Below, piece by piece: positions 48,601 through 59,248 of a stretch of 64,000 nucleotides of DNA (the stretch's first letter is position 1; every line of letters begins with the position of its first letter). The notes beneath the pieces are model-generated. The model was not told the origin of the DNA. It worked only from the letters and a program-made list of their open reading frames with translations, and searched no databases. This stretch comes from Aldrovandia affinis (Eukaryota > Chordata > Actinopteri > Notacanthiformes > Halosauridae): assembly GCA_029706075.1 (NCBI GenBank), contig JAINUG010000052.1, forward strand, positions 4,170,498 through 4,234,497. Direction: 5' to 3'. A program made the position numbers and the translations under genes.

Positions 48601-51600
48601 ATCTGTCTCTGGGTCTTGTTTTAATCATCAAGAAAGGACTGGTGTCTGAAAGAGAAGGCCTACTGTTTTTTTAATATCATCAAGTTAAAAGGCTGCACAG
48701 GCAGCTTATTATTCCACATTCAAATGAGGACTCGCACGCTACTTAACAAAGAAGGAGAACATCCCCAAAAAAGAAATATTGTACAGACATGGTGCTGAAA
48801 TGCGATAGTACAAAGTGAAAAAAACAAGCAATGGATTCGGTCAGGTGTGACCTCCTTCAATGCTTTCAAGATATTCGGAAACTCCCACATTGTAAGGAGA
48901 GAGAAGACAATTAACTATAAACAGCCGACTGTAGTGCAAGCTACCTCCACATATCTGTGAGCATTCACAACTAAATTAAAGTAGCAGTTCATCAATTGAA
49001 TACAATCAATCAATCGATTCAGCCTGTTATAGTAAACCCGTTCTGAGTTTCACGCCTGCATGAGGTTTTGTGACATGCTGGCTGCCTTTGGGTCAGATTA
49101 GCTAGCAAGCTGTGTGCTAGCTGTGTGTGTGCAGCTGTTGTTGATGTCAAAAACCTGTCCCGTGTTTGATTGGTTCATAGCGTTGTTGGTCCTGTTGATC
49201 ATTCCCAGCGCTACAGACCACGAAACAGAGAGATGTCCCTCCGCAACTCTCCTCCACCAAGGTCGTCTCCGTGTGTCCCACCCTGGAAAACTAGGGCCCG
49301 GCCGGGAGCCTACATGCCTAAACAATAACCCCCTCATCCCATTCTCCCGCACAGCATATTGGGAGTAGCTGCCCTAATTAGGCTAGAAAAGGAGGCTGGA
49401 GACAACCTGTTGACACCAGAAATCAGGGGAATCTGAGAGAGATCTGAAATTGAGCCACCGTAGGGAGCAAAGAAGAGAGAGTCGGGGAGGACTGAGCCTT
49501 CCTTCCCCCAGACAGGGAAAGCCAACACTAATTTCATCTTTAAACACCTTCTCCCACAAGCACGTCTCAGACTGTATAAAAGATGTCCATATGGCCCTCG
49601 CATGAGATGGGAAGTGTTATTGAGTGCAAATGAGTGTTTGGCCTCTAAAGGTTCCAGCCCTCAGAGATGGTTGGCGTCATGAAACAGCCCAATGTTGAGA
49701 GAAACCGGTCTCCGCAATTGAGGCCCCCGGCGGACAAGATTGCTCCGATACAAACAGCAGCGTGGAGACCGCTGCCTGCAGCGCGGCGGGGTCAGTTAAA
49801 ACGATCCACCGTCCCAGAATCCTGTAAGTTGTTTTTTTTCCTTTTCTTTTTTATGATGCAACCTTTGACCTCCAGAACCAGGGCCCAGCCATGACTTTCT
49901 CACAAACTGTCATCCTTCACAGCGAATATGTATTTTCCAAAAACACAGGGAGATGTTTTTGAATTTTTCGTTTTTCCCCAGGTAGCTTGGCTTCCTTTTT
50001 TCCCTGCTGCTGTCCTATTGGCCCCCTCCCGGGTCAGGTAGGAGGGGTTCCAAGCCGTTAGCTTCCCAGCGTGCTTATTCATTGGAATACCATTTACTAC
50101 GGGGTGAGTGTTAGGGTCACACTGCACACTTTCCACGGAGGACAACAACCCCCACCATCCTGCAGTCCCCCCTCCCACCCTCCACCATTCCCCCTGTCCC
50201 CCCCCGCCCCGGACCCTCCTCCCATTCCTGTGCACTTGCGTTGGAAATGCATTTCACAGCCTGTTGACCTTCTGGTACCCTTCCATTTGGGATCTCTGAC
50301 CCAGAGGTTGTGATGGAGGATTGGGGGGGGTTCCGTGTGAAGGAAAGCTGGCAAGGAAGTTGAGGAAATTAAATAAAGTGCAGGGAGCAAGTCCAGGGCC
50401 GCTCTGATGCAGACAGAGCACCGGGAACGCTGCTAAATCTCAAAGCCACAGGGCCACCGCTCCACAGATAGGCATCGCCTATGGTTGTGACGAACCTGCA
50501 TTCATTCAAGGGGGTGAATCCCACGCTATTCTACCAATGAGATCGTACAATGAACTATCAGGAGGCATTCATGTGTACAATCAATCTCTATGTACATTTC
50601 TTGTCCAAATCATTATTCAGAAACCCATTTAGCCTGCAAATTTTTTTTTGGGGGGTGGGGTCAAAACTGGCCCATGACCAAAAGAATGACACTAAAAAAA
50701 CGTTGTTTTCAGTATGACAGCGCAAACCGTTATATCACTTGCATGAGACTATGATTGCTGGGGTTTATGTTATGCATATGGAAAAACAAATCTTTCCAAC
50801 CATATCCCTATGAGTATGAGTTATTTTTCACTCTGTTTTCTTTACTTTTATGTTTCACACCGAGCCCAGAAAAGTCCTGGAGAGCTGCCAATTTTCCTGT
50901 GTCATGTTTTATATATACATTTTCGATTGCGCATTTCCTATTCATAGCCTCGTCACTTTCACGAGTAGCAACACTTGTCGACGGTGTATTCATTTTTCAC
51001 GTCTGTGTAATCGGCGTAATATATGCCTGCTGTTATGACAGGCTCAATCGTGAAGATATGAAAAGGTTATGAATTTAATGTCATGCACGTGTCACCATTT
51101 ATTTATCATGCATAATTCAAAGGTCACTGGTTAATTATCACTAATTTATTAGTTCTTTATTCTAATTAATTGTGTCAGTACAGTACCTTACTGAGGCTAC
51201 ATTCATTTTATTTATATGTCATGTTTTTTACAGGGTTTTTTTAATGACAAATGCTGCTTGTTTCCGTTACCGTTTCATCTGTTATATTTTTTTCAAATCA
51301 AATTGTACTGACCAAATTTCTCCAAACGTGGGAAGACAAATGTGAACTTGGTTCACATGGGGTATTGGGGTAACCTACACTTAAAAAAAGTATAGTAAAC
51401 ATTTCAAATAGTAAACACTTCTATAAATGAATTACTAAAAAGCATACATGCATTCTAAAAACACCTAATATTCTTTTCAAACTTCACAGCAGTGACCAGG
51501 AATATGGGTTAGGCTACTTTCATAGCTTACCAGGTTACCAACTAACTAAATCAATACCTGTGAAAATAAAATTAAATAAATTAAAAACTATTTAACTGAA

Positions 51601-51972
51601 TTAACCCTCACAATAATTAAAGTACAATAGCAACTTACAAAACCTGACATGAAGAGTGTGCACATTTTTTGTTCAGTGTATGAATTTGTCATTTTATAAT
51701 GTTGAGTGTTTGATTTCTTGTAATGACGAACATAGTTTCCACATGTGATTGCGACAAGTGCACCAGATTTGTACCATCAAGATGACCCCAAAAGCACCGG
51801 GAGCAGTTTAGTACCTCGCTAAAGAGTAGGACAGCTTAGACAAACCCACGTCACGTGCCCCCCAAAAAAACTTGCCTAGGGCAAGGGAAACATCACAAAC
51901 ACCCGGGATTTGTGTGCCACCTTTTCCGTTCTCGTACCACCGATCCTCACTCATACCCTCAAAACATATCCG

Positions 51973-52349
51973 TAGGCCTACTGGGTGGCGTAAACGTAAG
52001 AGCGTCCGACCAGGATACATGTTGCCCACTGTAACCAGGGTTCGATTCCCCGGCTGCGCTAGTCTGGCTCTGGCCAGGAGTGCCGCTAGGGGGCAGCAAT
52101 TGGTTGTCTGCCCCAGGGAGGGGAGGAGGGAAGCCGATATGAGCTTGCTGCATATAAGAGTGGCTCTAGAGTTACAGTTGACGGCTTGGCGAGTTCCGGC
52201 TCGGAGGAGGCGGTACATTGCCTTTGTCACTGCCAGTCTCAGGGCTACGGCAGCGGGCTCACAATACAAGGGGGGAGTATAGTTGACATGAAAAGAGGGT
52301 ATATACTGGGAGAAAATTTGAAATAAAATCTTTAAAAAAATATATATAT
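51973..52349 (+). mobile_element. tRNA-derived SINE, family A, subfamily 2
   Basis: The head contains GGTGGCGTAAACG (A-box region) and a perfect B box GGTTCGATTCC. The body has GCTCTGGCCAGGAGTGCCG, and the tail AGAGGGTATATACTGGGAG then a TA run. A 9-base direct repeat ACATATCCG lies at 51964-51972 and 52350-52358. Confidence 0.9.
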
Positions 52350-52358
52350 ACATATCCG

Positions 52359-53173
52359 ATTTAAGGAGCAGGAGCGGCCCAAAGAGACTACCCTTTAGGT
52401 GAATCGGCACAGGATACAGGGACCTTCCTTCGGCCCCAATTTATCACATGCTACTGAAATATGGGCCCTGAGCTGAGCCCCTTCTTCAAAAGGCAGCCTT
52501 TAACTCACATTAGGAGGCATGAGCGATTCCCTCCCCAGATTAAGGCCAGGTTGTTTTTGTCGTTCCTCTAAGGGGGGTCCCAGGCACCAGTAGGCCTTCA
52601 TGACATCTAATGCAAAGCCATTTGTCTCCTTTTTATGTAAACCCCCCCCGCCAAAAAAACAGCCCAGAACACATTTGCTGGCTATTTCTTTTTTCTTTCT
52701 TTTTTTCTCTACGGTCTCTGTTTTTACAACTCTGTTTTACAGCTGGTGTTAAACAACACACAGGCCTACGGTTGCCGAAGAAGTAGTTATTAGATAAGGA
52801 ACCCTATATAAATCACTGAGCTCGGATCGGACTGTGAGGAGTGATGACTGTGGGCGACACTCCTAATTCGTTCCGTGTGCTGGGGTTGCTGGGAGGATAG
52901 TGAGCTTTTGTGTGTCCACTAGTGCCCAGTGCTGTCCCGTTTCAATCTCCATCATCTACTGCCTTTGTTCCGCGGGTTTCTACTAGATAAAGAAGCCCAA
53001 AGAGAAACAGTCTGACAAACTATAGGGCTCAGCTGAGCACTTTGAATATAGACAGGCAAGGTTTATGGGGGTTTTCCCCCAATGGTTGCATCAGTACTAA
53101 TTAAAATGCATTTTCAAACCATAGAGTAAGGGAAGAGCTGAATAAAGACCTCAGAAATTAATGAATCTCTTTC

Positions 53174-53174
<1 letters not shown>
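52359..53174. other. Unique non-coding stretch
   Basis: Nothing recognised beyond a T-rich part at 52687-52710. Confidence 0.5.
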
Positions 53175-53217
<43 letters not shown>

Positions 53218-53228
53218 TGTGTGTGTAT
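53175..53228. repeat. (GT)n microsatellite
   Basis: About 25 GT units with two short TA interruptions, directly beside a Tc1 miniature element. Confidence 0.95.
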
Positions 53229-53235
53229 ATATACA

Positions 53236-53480
53236 ATCAACTCCACAATTATTCACAACCTTGATAAAGATGAGCAAAAAAGGTGTAAAAAAAATAAACA
53301 TTACAGGTAATGAGCTATATTTTATGCTCAAAAAATGGGAATATCTTTTTTTGGGGTTAAAAACTAAATATTTTGTTCTGATCAATTGTATTGGTATAAA
53401 ATAATATAATGTCCCCATTTTTATTAGCATACAATATAGCTCATTACCTGTATTGTTTATTTTATACAACCTACATCTAT
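53236..53480. mobile_element. Miniature Tc1 element made of two long inverted ends
   Basis: The left half contains ATTACAGGTAATGAGCTATA and TTTTATGCTC. The right half contains, inverted, the same words (TATAGCTCATTACCTGTATT). The left half also matches the start of the 27469 Tc1 element, and the right half matches the 3' flank of the 42566 fragment. The transposase gene is wholly lost, leaving about 110-base inverted repeats back to back. Confidence 0.8.
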
Positions 53481-54676
53481 TAAGGGTATGACTAACAGCT
53501 GCCAGAACCTTTCATTCACTCAAGTGTTTCCTTTATTTTGCCATTACGTTTTATTAGAGTTACCGTATATTAAAATAACGAGTTTCAGTCAGATAGTTAA
53601 TGTAGTATTTTGCATTGCATCTGCACATTTGCAGAATAAAAATGTATCTTTTCAACAATGTAATGCAACAAAATAGTTTTACATCTAAAGTATAAGTTAA
53701 ATATAAATTTAGTGGTTTCTGTAAAACGTTGAGCGTTTCTATGAAATAGACTAGTAAAACAGTAAACGGTCTCGTATTGAAAAAGCAGACACCATCTGGA
53801 CTGACTGACCGGCAAAGCCAGCCAGGTTGTTATGAGACCAGAGCTCTACCTTCTATTCAAATGTATGAAATAATATTTTGTCAGTGGACTGCTGATTCAT
53901 ATTTTAAAATACATCTTATCTTCATATTTCCTGATGAAATTCATTAGCAAATCTCAGTCAAACAGATATCAGTTCATAGTCAACAGTTGCAGTCAATAGC
54001 CGTTTTTAAGTAAGCTACTGGTGTTGCACATTAACACTGTGGGAAATATTAATATTTCAATCAACCCAAATCTAGTAACAGCGAACAAACTGGCTTGTAA
54101 CGACGGTTTCTTACGATTTCTGAATTGCCTATAGAAACACTGACTGACAATGTTTTTCTCAACGAGTTCTCAGAGAAATAACCTCGGTCTTCAAAGTGAG
54201 CCATAAAGCAAGCCTGACCTCTAGTGGCATTTTACACCTATCACATCCAATATGCTTATCACACTGTGGTCATTTGAACCAGGGATACAATTTAATGCAG
54301 ACATATTAGATTTATTACTATATTATTATTCTCTCTGAAACATCGTCCTTCAATTAGGGAGTGCGGATTAGCACCTGGCAAAATTTGTTTCCGGACATTG
54401 GGGTGGAGCAGCACTTTTGTTGGAAGTATTACCCGAAATGGCCCCGATACTGTAGCGAATTTTCATTTTTTTAAAAATAAAAAAAAAAAAAAAAAAAAAA
54501 AAGTTATACAACCCCCAAAGAATATCATTGCTAAATGTGCATGTTTGTACGGATTTCCTCAAATTGTGGTTTCATTACTGTGCATGTCTTTATTTAATTG
54601 AAAGGATGTTGAAATGAATTTAACCGTGGAAGGCTATGGACAGTAGTAAATATAGACAATGGGAAATATGAATCTA
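53481..54676. other. AT-rich non-coding stretch
   Basis: CACTCAAGTGTTTCCTTTAT at about 53518-53537 is an orphan end of the 14779/27113 element family. An A-run of over 20 lies at 54479-54502. No exon was recognised. Confidence 0.55.
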
Positions 54677-55347
54677 CACTACTGGTCAAAAGTTTTAGAA
54701 CACCCCCATTTTCCAGTTTTTACTGAAATTTAAGCAGTTCAAGTCGAGTGAATAACCTGAAAGGTAAGCAGTAAACTGCCAGAAGTAAAAAACATTTTAA
54801 AAGTTTAGGTTACCAAAAACAGAAAAAATTTAAATTTTTTGGCAGTGAGTAGTTTCCTACTCAATCAAAAAAACTTGGAAACTGGAGGAAACTCTGACAG
54901 GAAGAGGTCTGACAGACCCAAAGCCACAACAGAATCAGAAGACAAGTTTCCGAGAGTCAATAGCTTGCATGATAGGCGGCTCACAGAACAACAGCTTCAA
55001 GCACAGCTTAACACAGGTTGAAGTAAGGAAGTCTCAGTTTCAACTGTGAAGAGACTTCGAGCTGCAGGTTTGACAGGTCGAGTGGCAGTAAGAAAGCCAC
55101 TGCTAAGATGGCAAAATAAGAAAAAGAGGAAGCGTGATGGTCCGGGGCTCTTTTGCTGTATCCAGAGTCAGCAACTTGCACAGAGTGACTGTTAACCCAA
55201 GTTAACCCATTACTTGTTCCCTGAAAAGGGCCTTTGTTTATAACTCTGAGATGTTGTACCATTTCAGGTTATTCACTGGACTTGAACTGCTTAAATTTCT
55301 GTAAAAACTGGAAAATGGGGGTGTTCTAAAACTTTTGACTAGTAGTG
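54677..55347 (+). mobile_element. Tc1 deletion derivative with long inverted repeats
   Basis: A 671-base element between TA dinucleotides, with inverted repeats of about 85 bases (left CACTACTGGTCAAAAGTTTT, right AAAACTTTTGACTAGTAGTG). Inside are remnants of a transposase N-terminal helix-turn-helix region, SEDKFPRVNSLHDRRLTEQQ and, after a frame change, RLRAAGLTGRVAVRKPLLR. Then comes an abrupt jump to GSVMV near 55130. The region with the first catalytic Asp and most of the C-terminus are deleted. Confidence 0.9.
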
Positions 55348-55445
55348 TATAATCTATAAAAAGTAAAGCTAATTAATATTAAAATGATGCAGGGGAAAAA
55401 ATAAAGACAAACTAAACAGTATAATCTAGTTTTATTGAAGGTATA

Positions 55446-55919
55446 CAGTACCAGTCAAAGGTTTGAGTACACCTGCTGGAAACTAGGTTTATCTCATAAT
55501 TGACAATGTTTTACACCATACAAGTTTCTTTAAATACTTGAAAACTACAAAAAACACATGTAACAATAAACAAAAGGAACATCAAAGCAATGTTCAATAA
55601 AATGTAATTGAAAATTGAATCTTGGATTCAGCAGGAAATCACCCGATATGTCTTCCCAGCTCTCCTGCAGCAATTCCCAGAGGCACTTGTGGGTTGCTTT
55701 GCTTTGACTGTTCTGTCCAGTTCATCCCATACAAGTTCTATTGATTCACTGGGCAGGTCAGGTCCTTAGTTTGAGTTGTCCTTCACGTTCCCCCTTCACC
55801 AGATAGTTCTTGGACAACTTCAAGGTGTGTTTCGGGTCATTATCTTGCTCAAGAATGAAGGAGTGCCCGCTTAGCCGTAGTCCAGATGGAAGGTGTACTC
55901 AAACGTTTGACTGGTACTG
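55446..55919 (-). mobile_element. Tc1 deletion derivative (copy 2)
   Basis: A 474-base element between TA dinucleotides, with 28-base inverted repeats (left CAGTACCAGTCAAAGGTTTG, right inverted CAGTACCAGTCAAACGTTTG). Its interior is collinear with the element at 11568-12121, including the same junction of right repeat to transposase (LPSGL...GHSFIL then QDNDPKHT on the minus strand). It lacks a further block of about 70 bases near 55628 and the stretch with the catalytic Glu. Confidence 0.9.
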
Positions 55920-55966
55920 TATATGTGTGTACATATACACATGTATACACACACACACATTATACG
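55920..55966. repeat. TA/CA simple repeat
   Basis: Alternating TG/TA then CA units beside the Tc1 copies. Confidence 0.8.
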
Positions 55967-55971
55967 CAAAT

Positions 55972-56305
55972 GACTCAGGCTTCTCTTCAGCAGAGACTGG
56001 GAAACCTGCCAGAATAGAAGGCATAATGGATGGAGCAAAGTACAGGCAGATACTGCAAAAAAACCTATTTCAGTCTCCTGGAAAACTGAAGCTGGGGCAA
56101 AAATTCACCTTTCAGCAGGACAATGATCCAAAGCACAGGGCCAAAGCTACATTGGAGTGGCTCAAGAATAAAAAGGTGAAAAGTCCTGTCAAAGTCCTGA
56201 CCTGAAGCCCATCGAGAATCTGTGGCACAACTTGTATGATTTGTAATCCAGCAACATTTGAAAACTTTCCAAGGGTTTGAGTACTTTGGCAAGGCACTGT
56301 GTATA
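55972..56305 (+). mobile_element. Tc1 transposase fragment with right end
   Basis: The plus-strand frame reads RIEGIMDGAKYRQILQKNL, then KFTFQQDNDPKHRAKATLEW, which holds the second catalytic Asp. After a frame change it gives SPDLKPIENLWHNL, which holds the third Glu. The right end reads GTTTGAGTACTTTGGCAAGG then CACTGT. The 5' two thirds are missing. Confidence 0.85.
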
Positions 56306-56458
56306 TATATATATTATATGTGTGTGTGTATATATATATATATATATACATACACAGTGCCTTACCAAAGTACTCAAACAGTGAAAGTTTTCAAATGTGC
56401 TGGAAACAAATATAATCCTGATCAATCTTTTTATTACAAATATATCCTGATCAATCTT

Positions 56459-56493
<35 letters not shown>

Positions 56494-56495
56494 AT
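56306..56495. repeat. TA-rich microsatellites with orphan Tc1 end
   Basis: TA/TG runs at 56306-56350 and 56459-56492 flank an orphan terminal repeat at 56354-56378 (CACAGTGCCTTACCAAAGTA). That repeat is the inverted form of the end at about 56276-56300. Confidence 0.8.
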
Positions 56496-57879
56496 TATTG
56501 ACAGTTGTCTACAAAATTTGTATATTTATTTTGAGGTAGTTGGGGTTTCCTATTGCTTCAATGGTATCCCAGAGTGAACTGCTCCTGATCAGTCTTTTTC
56601 ATGCTCACAAAAACCCAACATGTAAACTCTAACACAATTTTAAAAAAGCATACTAAAAAAATGTCAAAACAAATACAATATATTTGCAAAGTCCCTTTGT
56701 AATACAGACTACATTAATCCAAGGCCATAATTGTATATTACAGCTAATATGTGCATGTGTAAAAGCACACAATATATCCTTAGTAATGATTATTGTTCAT
56801 TGGAAAATATGAGGCAAAATAAGTGTTTCATTAAATGCAACAAAATGTAATTGTTCACTTAGAGGTAAACGCAGAAATAATGTCCCTTAAATTTCATAAA
56901 ACATATTCCCATTATTAGGAAAGGAAAACAAAAGTGATGTCACTCTGTCATGGTCCCCCTTACTTTGCAGTAAAATGTAGTGACTTTGAGAACACATGTT
57001 CAACTTTTAATTAGGCTACCTAACCTAATACGCAATTTACCTTTCCCCATCCTCTGCATTGTAAGAGAAATAAAATGCTTTAATGGCACGTAGTAACCCC
57101 TTGGCCACGTGTTTTGACCTACAACATTTCTGGTTGAAAGAATAATTGCTTGCTCAAATGACTCAGTGGGTTTCATTTCTCAGTCTCATTTCAGTAAAAA
57201 AAAAGTTAAAGCCACATGTAATTTCAGGCACTGGCCCCAGAAGAAGAACTGTTCCCTTTGTTTCTCAGTCGAGGGGGGGGCGTGGCGTGTTGGCCGTCCA
57301 TCTCTTCTCCAGAAATAAGAGCCTCGGTTTCCACAGCCTCACTGGAGCCTAAGACGCCCACAACACTGCACACAGATAAGGGTTGGGTGAGTCAGCATTG
57401 CACAGTGAAATGATGACAGGCACAAGAACATTTTGGAGCAGGCCCTCTCAACAGCCACTTTTGACTGCGGTTGGGGGGGGATCTTGTGTGCGCTTGTGGT
57501 CTCCAGAACATTCTTCAGTGAAGCCCCAGATTGCAGGGGCTGTTTTTGTCGATTCTGAAGATCCTAAACAGACTGCTCCTCGGAGAAAACCGACACGGAA
57601 TGCATGTAAACCAAGCACGTTCTATTTTTAGGTCAAATTGGACTCTTAGTCTAGAGCAGCTTTGGATACCCAATACTGACAAAGTGCAATTATGTATAAA
57701 TGAGGTGAGTTGTTCCACTCAGGTCAGGTTTCATCCTAATGTCACAAACGGTTTGAAGATGAGATTCAAAAAGCACAGTATACAAAAAATGTGGCCTTTC
57801 AAAGGGTTTCGGACGCCTGCAGTCTGCCTGCTTCAGTTGCGCAAAAAGTGTGGTCCTCAGCCGCTGCTTATTTTCTGCA
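56496..57879. other. Non-coding stretch downstream of the transporter gene
   Basis: The last exon and 3' UTR of the minus-strand gene may lie here, but could not be identified. One possible tiny terminal exon at 57651-57675 is discussed among the findings. No other gene was recognised. Confidence 0.4.
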
Positions 57880-58090
57880 GTTCACCAGCTGAGCTGTGCA
57901 GCCAGTGTGCATCCAAGGACCGCACTAGTGTGCAATGAGGCAGGGAAATCCCTGCCAACTGAAACCCTCCTTCCCTGGCTGAGGTTATGGCGTCATCCGG
58001 CCAGTCTCCTGACCACAGCAGGCACTGTCAATGCCAGGATTCAATTCCGGGATAAGCGATCAACACCTATTTTCCAGTTGTAATCTGGTG
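57880..58090 (-). mobile_element. tRNA-derived SINE fragment, family B
   Basis: The minus strand reads GGAATTGAATCCTGGCATTG, then GCTGTGGTCAGGAGACTGGC. This is the same order of words as the neighbouring 58190 element (TATTGAATCC ... GACTGTGGCCAG). The tRNA-like head is mostly lost. Confidence 0.5.
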
Positions 58091-58189
58091 CAGTTTTTTA
58101 ATTTATTTTTAAAAGAAAATTACATTTCTATAACATTGTGTTCATTTTTGCATTTAATGTTTAAATGTGTGGATCAACCATCAAATGCT

Positions 58190-58610
58190 CTTTCCCTCTT
58201 TTTCTCCCAATTTGGAATGCCCAATCGTATTCTTAAACCGTGCTTGTTGAAGCCTCTGTTCAATTCAGAAGAGCATAGACAAACATACATTCTCCTCAGA
58301 AACACGTGATGTCACGTGAAACAAGCTTGCACAGACATGAGCCAGAGGAAAATACCTCATATGCAGCTTTATGTCAGCAAATCGTAAGCACCTCATTGAA
58401 CAGCGGGGTCGCAAGTGTGCGACGAGACACGGATCATCTGGCCGACTAAATCCCTCCCTCCCTGGGCAACACTACTACCAATTATGCAACACCTTGTGGG
58501 GTTGCTGGCCACAGTCAGCACTGGCACGGTCTGGATTCAATACCAGACCACGGGGCTCATCCACACACTAGAACAGCATCTTAACAGGATGAGCCACCAA
58601 GCAGCCCATG
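58190..58610 (-). mobile_element. tRNA-derived SINE, family B
   Basis: The minus-strand head reads GGTGGCTCATCCTGTTAAG (A-box region), then GGTATTGAATCCAGACC (B-box region). The body holds CCCAGGGAGGGAGGG, and the far end reads AAATTGGGAGAAAAAGAGGG. That SINE-type terminus resembles the family A tail. It lies in the intron after the third exon described here, in the same orientation as the gene. Confidence 0.65.
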
Positions 58611-58686
58611 TCGACCGCATTTTACATGCACAGTTTCCAAACAGCAAGGCTAATATGCGAGACAGACAGGGTCAAAGGACACTCAC

Positions 58687-58843
58687 CCCATCAGTGCCAT
58701 GGGGATGAGGCAGAGTCCTGCGGCCACCAGGAAGCAGAACCCGGGGAACCAGGCCACGGTCACCGCGTACAGGCTGCTGAAGGTGATGAAGGCTACGCTG
58801 GTGCTCAGAGTCTGCAGGAAGGCTACGCATGCGAAGAGCGCTC
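58687..58843 (-). CDS. slc46a3: slc46a3-like transporter, third visible exon (TM11-TM12)
   Basis: This exon of 157 bases follows an acceptor CTCTCTCAACAG and ends at donor GTGAGT. It completes the Gly codon left by the preceding exon, then encodes ALFACVAFLQTLSTSVAF, followed by TFSSLYAVTVAWFPGF and CFLVAAGLCLIPMALMG. It stops two bases into a Gly codon. The SEQ-GALFACVAFL junction and the AVTVAWFPGF segment are characteristic of SLC46A3 rather than of the folate transporter SLC46A1, judged from memory of the family. The exon gives TM11 and TM12, so only the cytoplasmic tail is missing downstream. A SINE tail lies about 75 bases upstream of the acceptor. Confidence 0.92.
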
Positions 58844-59248
58844 CTGTTGAGAGAGCAGACAGAAGACACCTCAGAGACAGCGGAAGGTTCCGGAACATCA
58901 ACGTGCTTTAAGGACGCAAAGGAAGCGGAGTTCGCTGCCCTCGGAGAATTAGCTTGCCTCGAGTAGAGACGAGCGGCAAACTTGTGTGGGGAGTGCAGAC
59001 AAAATTGAAATAAATAGAGGGCATAACTGCCCACTAAATTGGGAGGAAAAACAAAGAAGAAAAAGGAAAGAATATATAGATTTATTTTACATTTAAAAAT
59101 GTAGTTTCATAAAATGTATAAACCAACCATGGCCACAACCTTTAATTGTACACATTCAGAATTAAGCACTTTAAGACTTTAAAGGTGGAAGTGTTATTCA
59201 TGCAATTAACAAGACATTTATTTGATAAGCACTGCCCTATATATGTAC
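58844..59248 (-). other. Intron between second and third visible exons
   Basis: About 405 bases with GTACAT donor and CAACAG acceptor. It contains a family A SINE tail at 58918-59068 in opposite orientation to the gene. Confidence 0.85.
58918..59068 (+). mobile_element. tRNA-derived SINE, family A, 3' part only
   Basis: GCGGAGTTCGCTGCCCTCGG, GAGAATTAGCTTGCCTCGAG and AAATAGAGGGCATAACTG match the 3' half of the copy at 12650. The tRNA head is absent. Confidence 0.88.

Larger units (their letters stand above)
43793..51963. other. Unique non-coding stretch, 8 kb
   Basis: No exon or recognised transposon. It contains a G-run at 45190-45217, a CA/TG microsatellite at 45553-45620, a G-run at 47572-47581 and GC-richer parts at 47040-47330 and 48040-48300. 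Islands at 44510-44710, 45050-45080 and 46590-46760 look like conserved non-coding DNA. Open frames do not resemble known proteins. Confidence 0.5.

Noticed and set aside
54479..54502. Poly(A) run as a sign of a processed pseudogene
   Set aside because: The sequence before it matches no gene or SINE I recognise, and no flanking duplication was seen.
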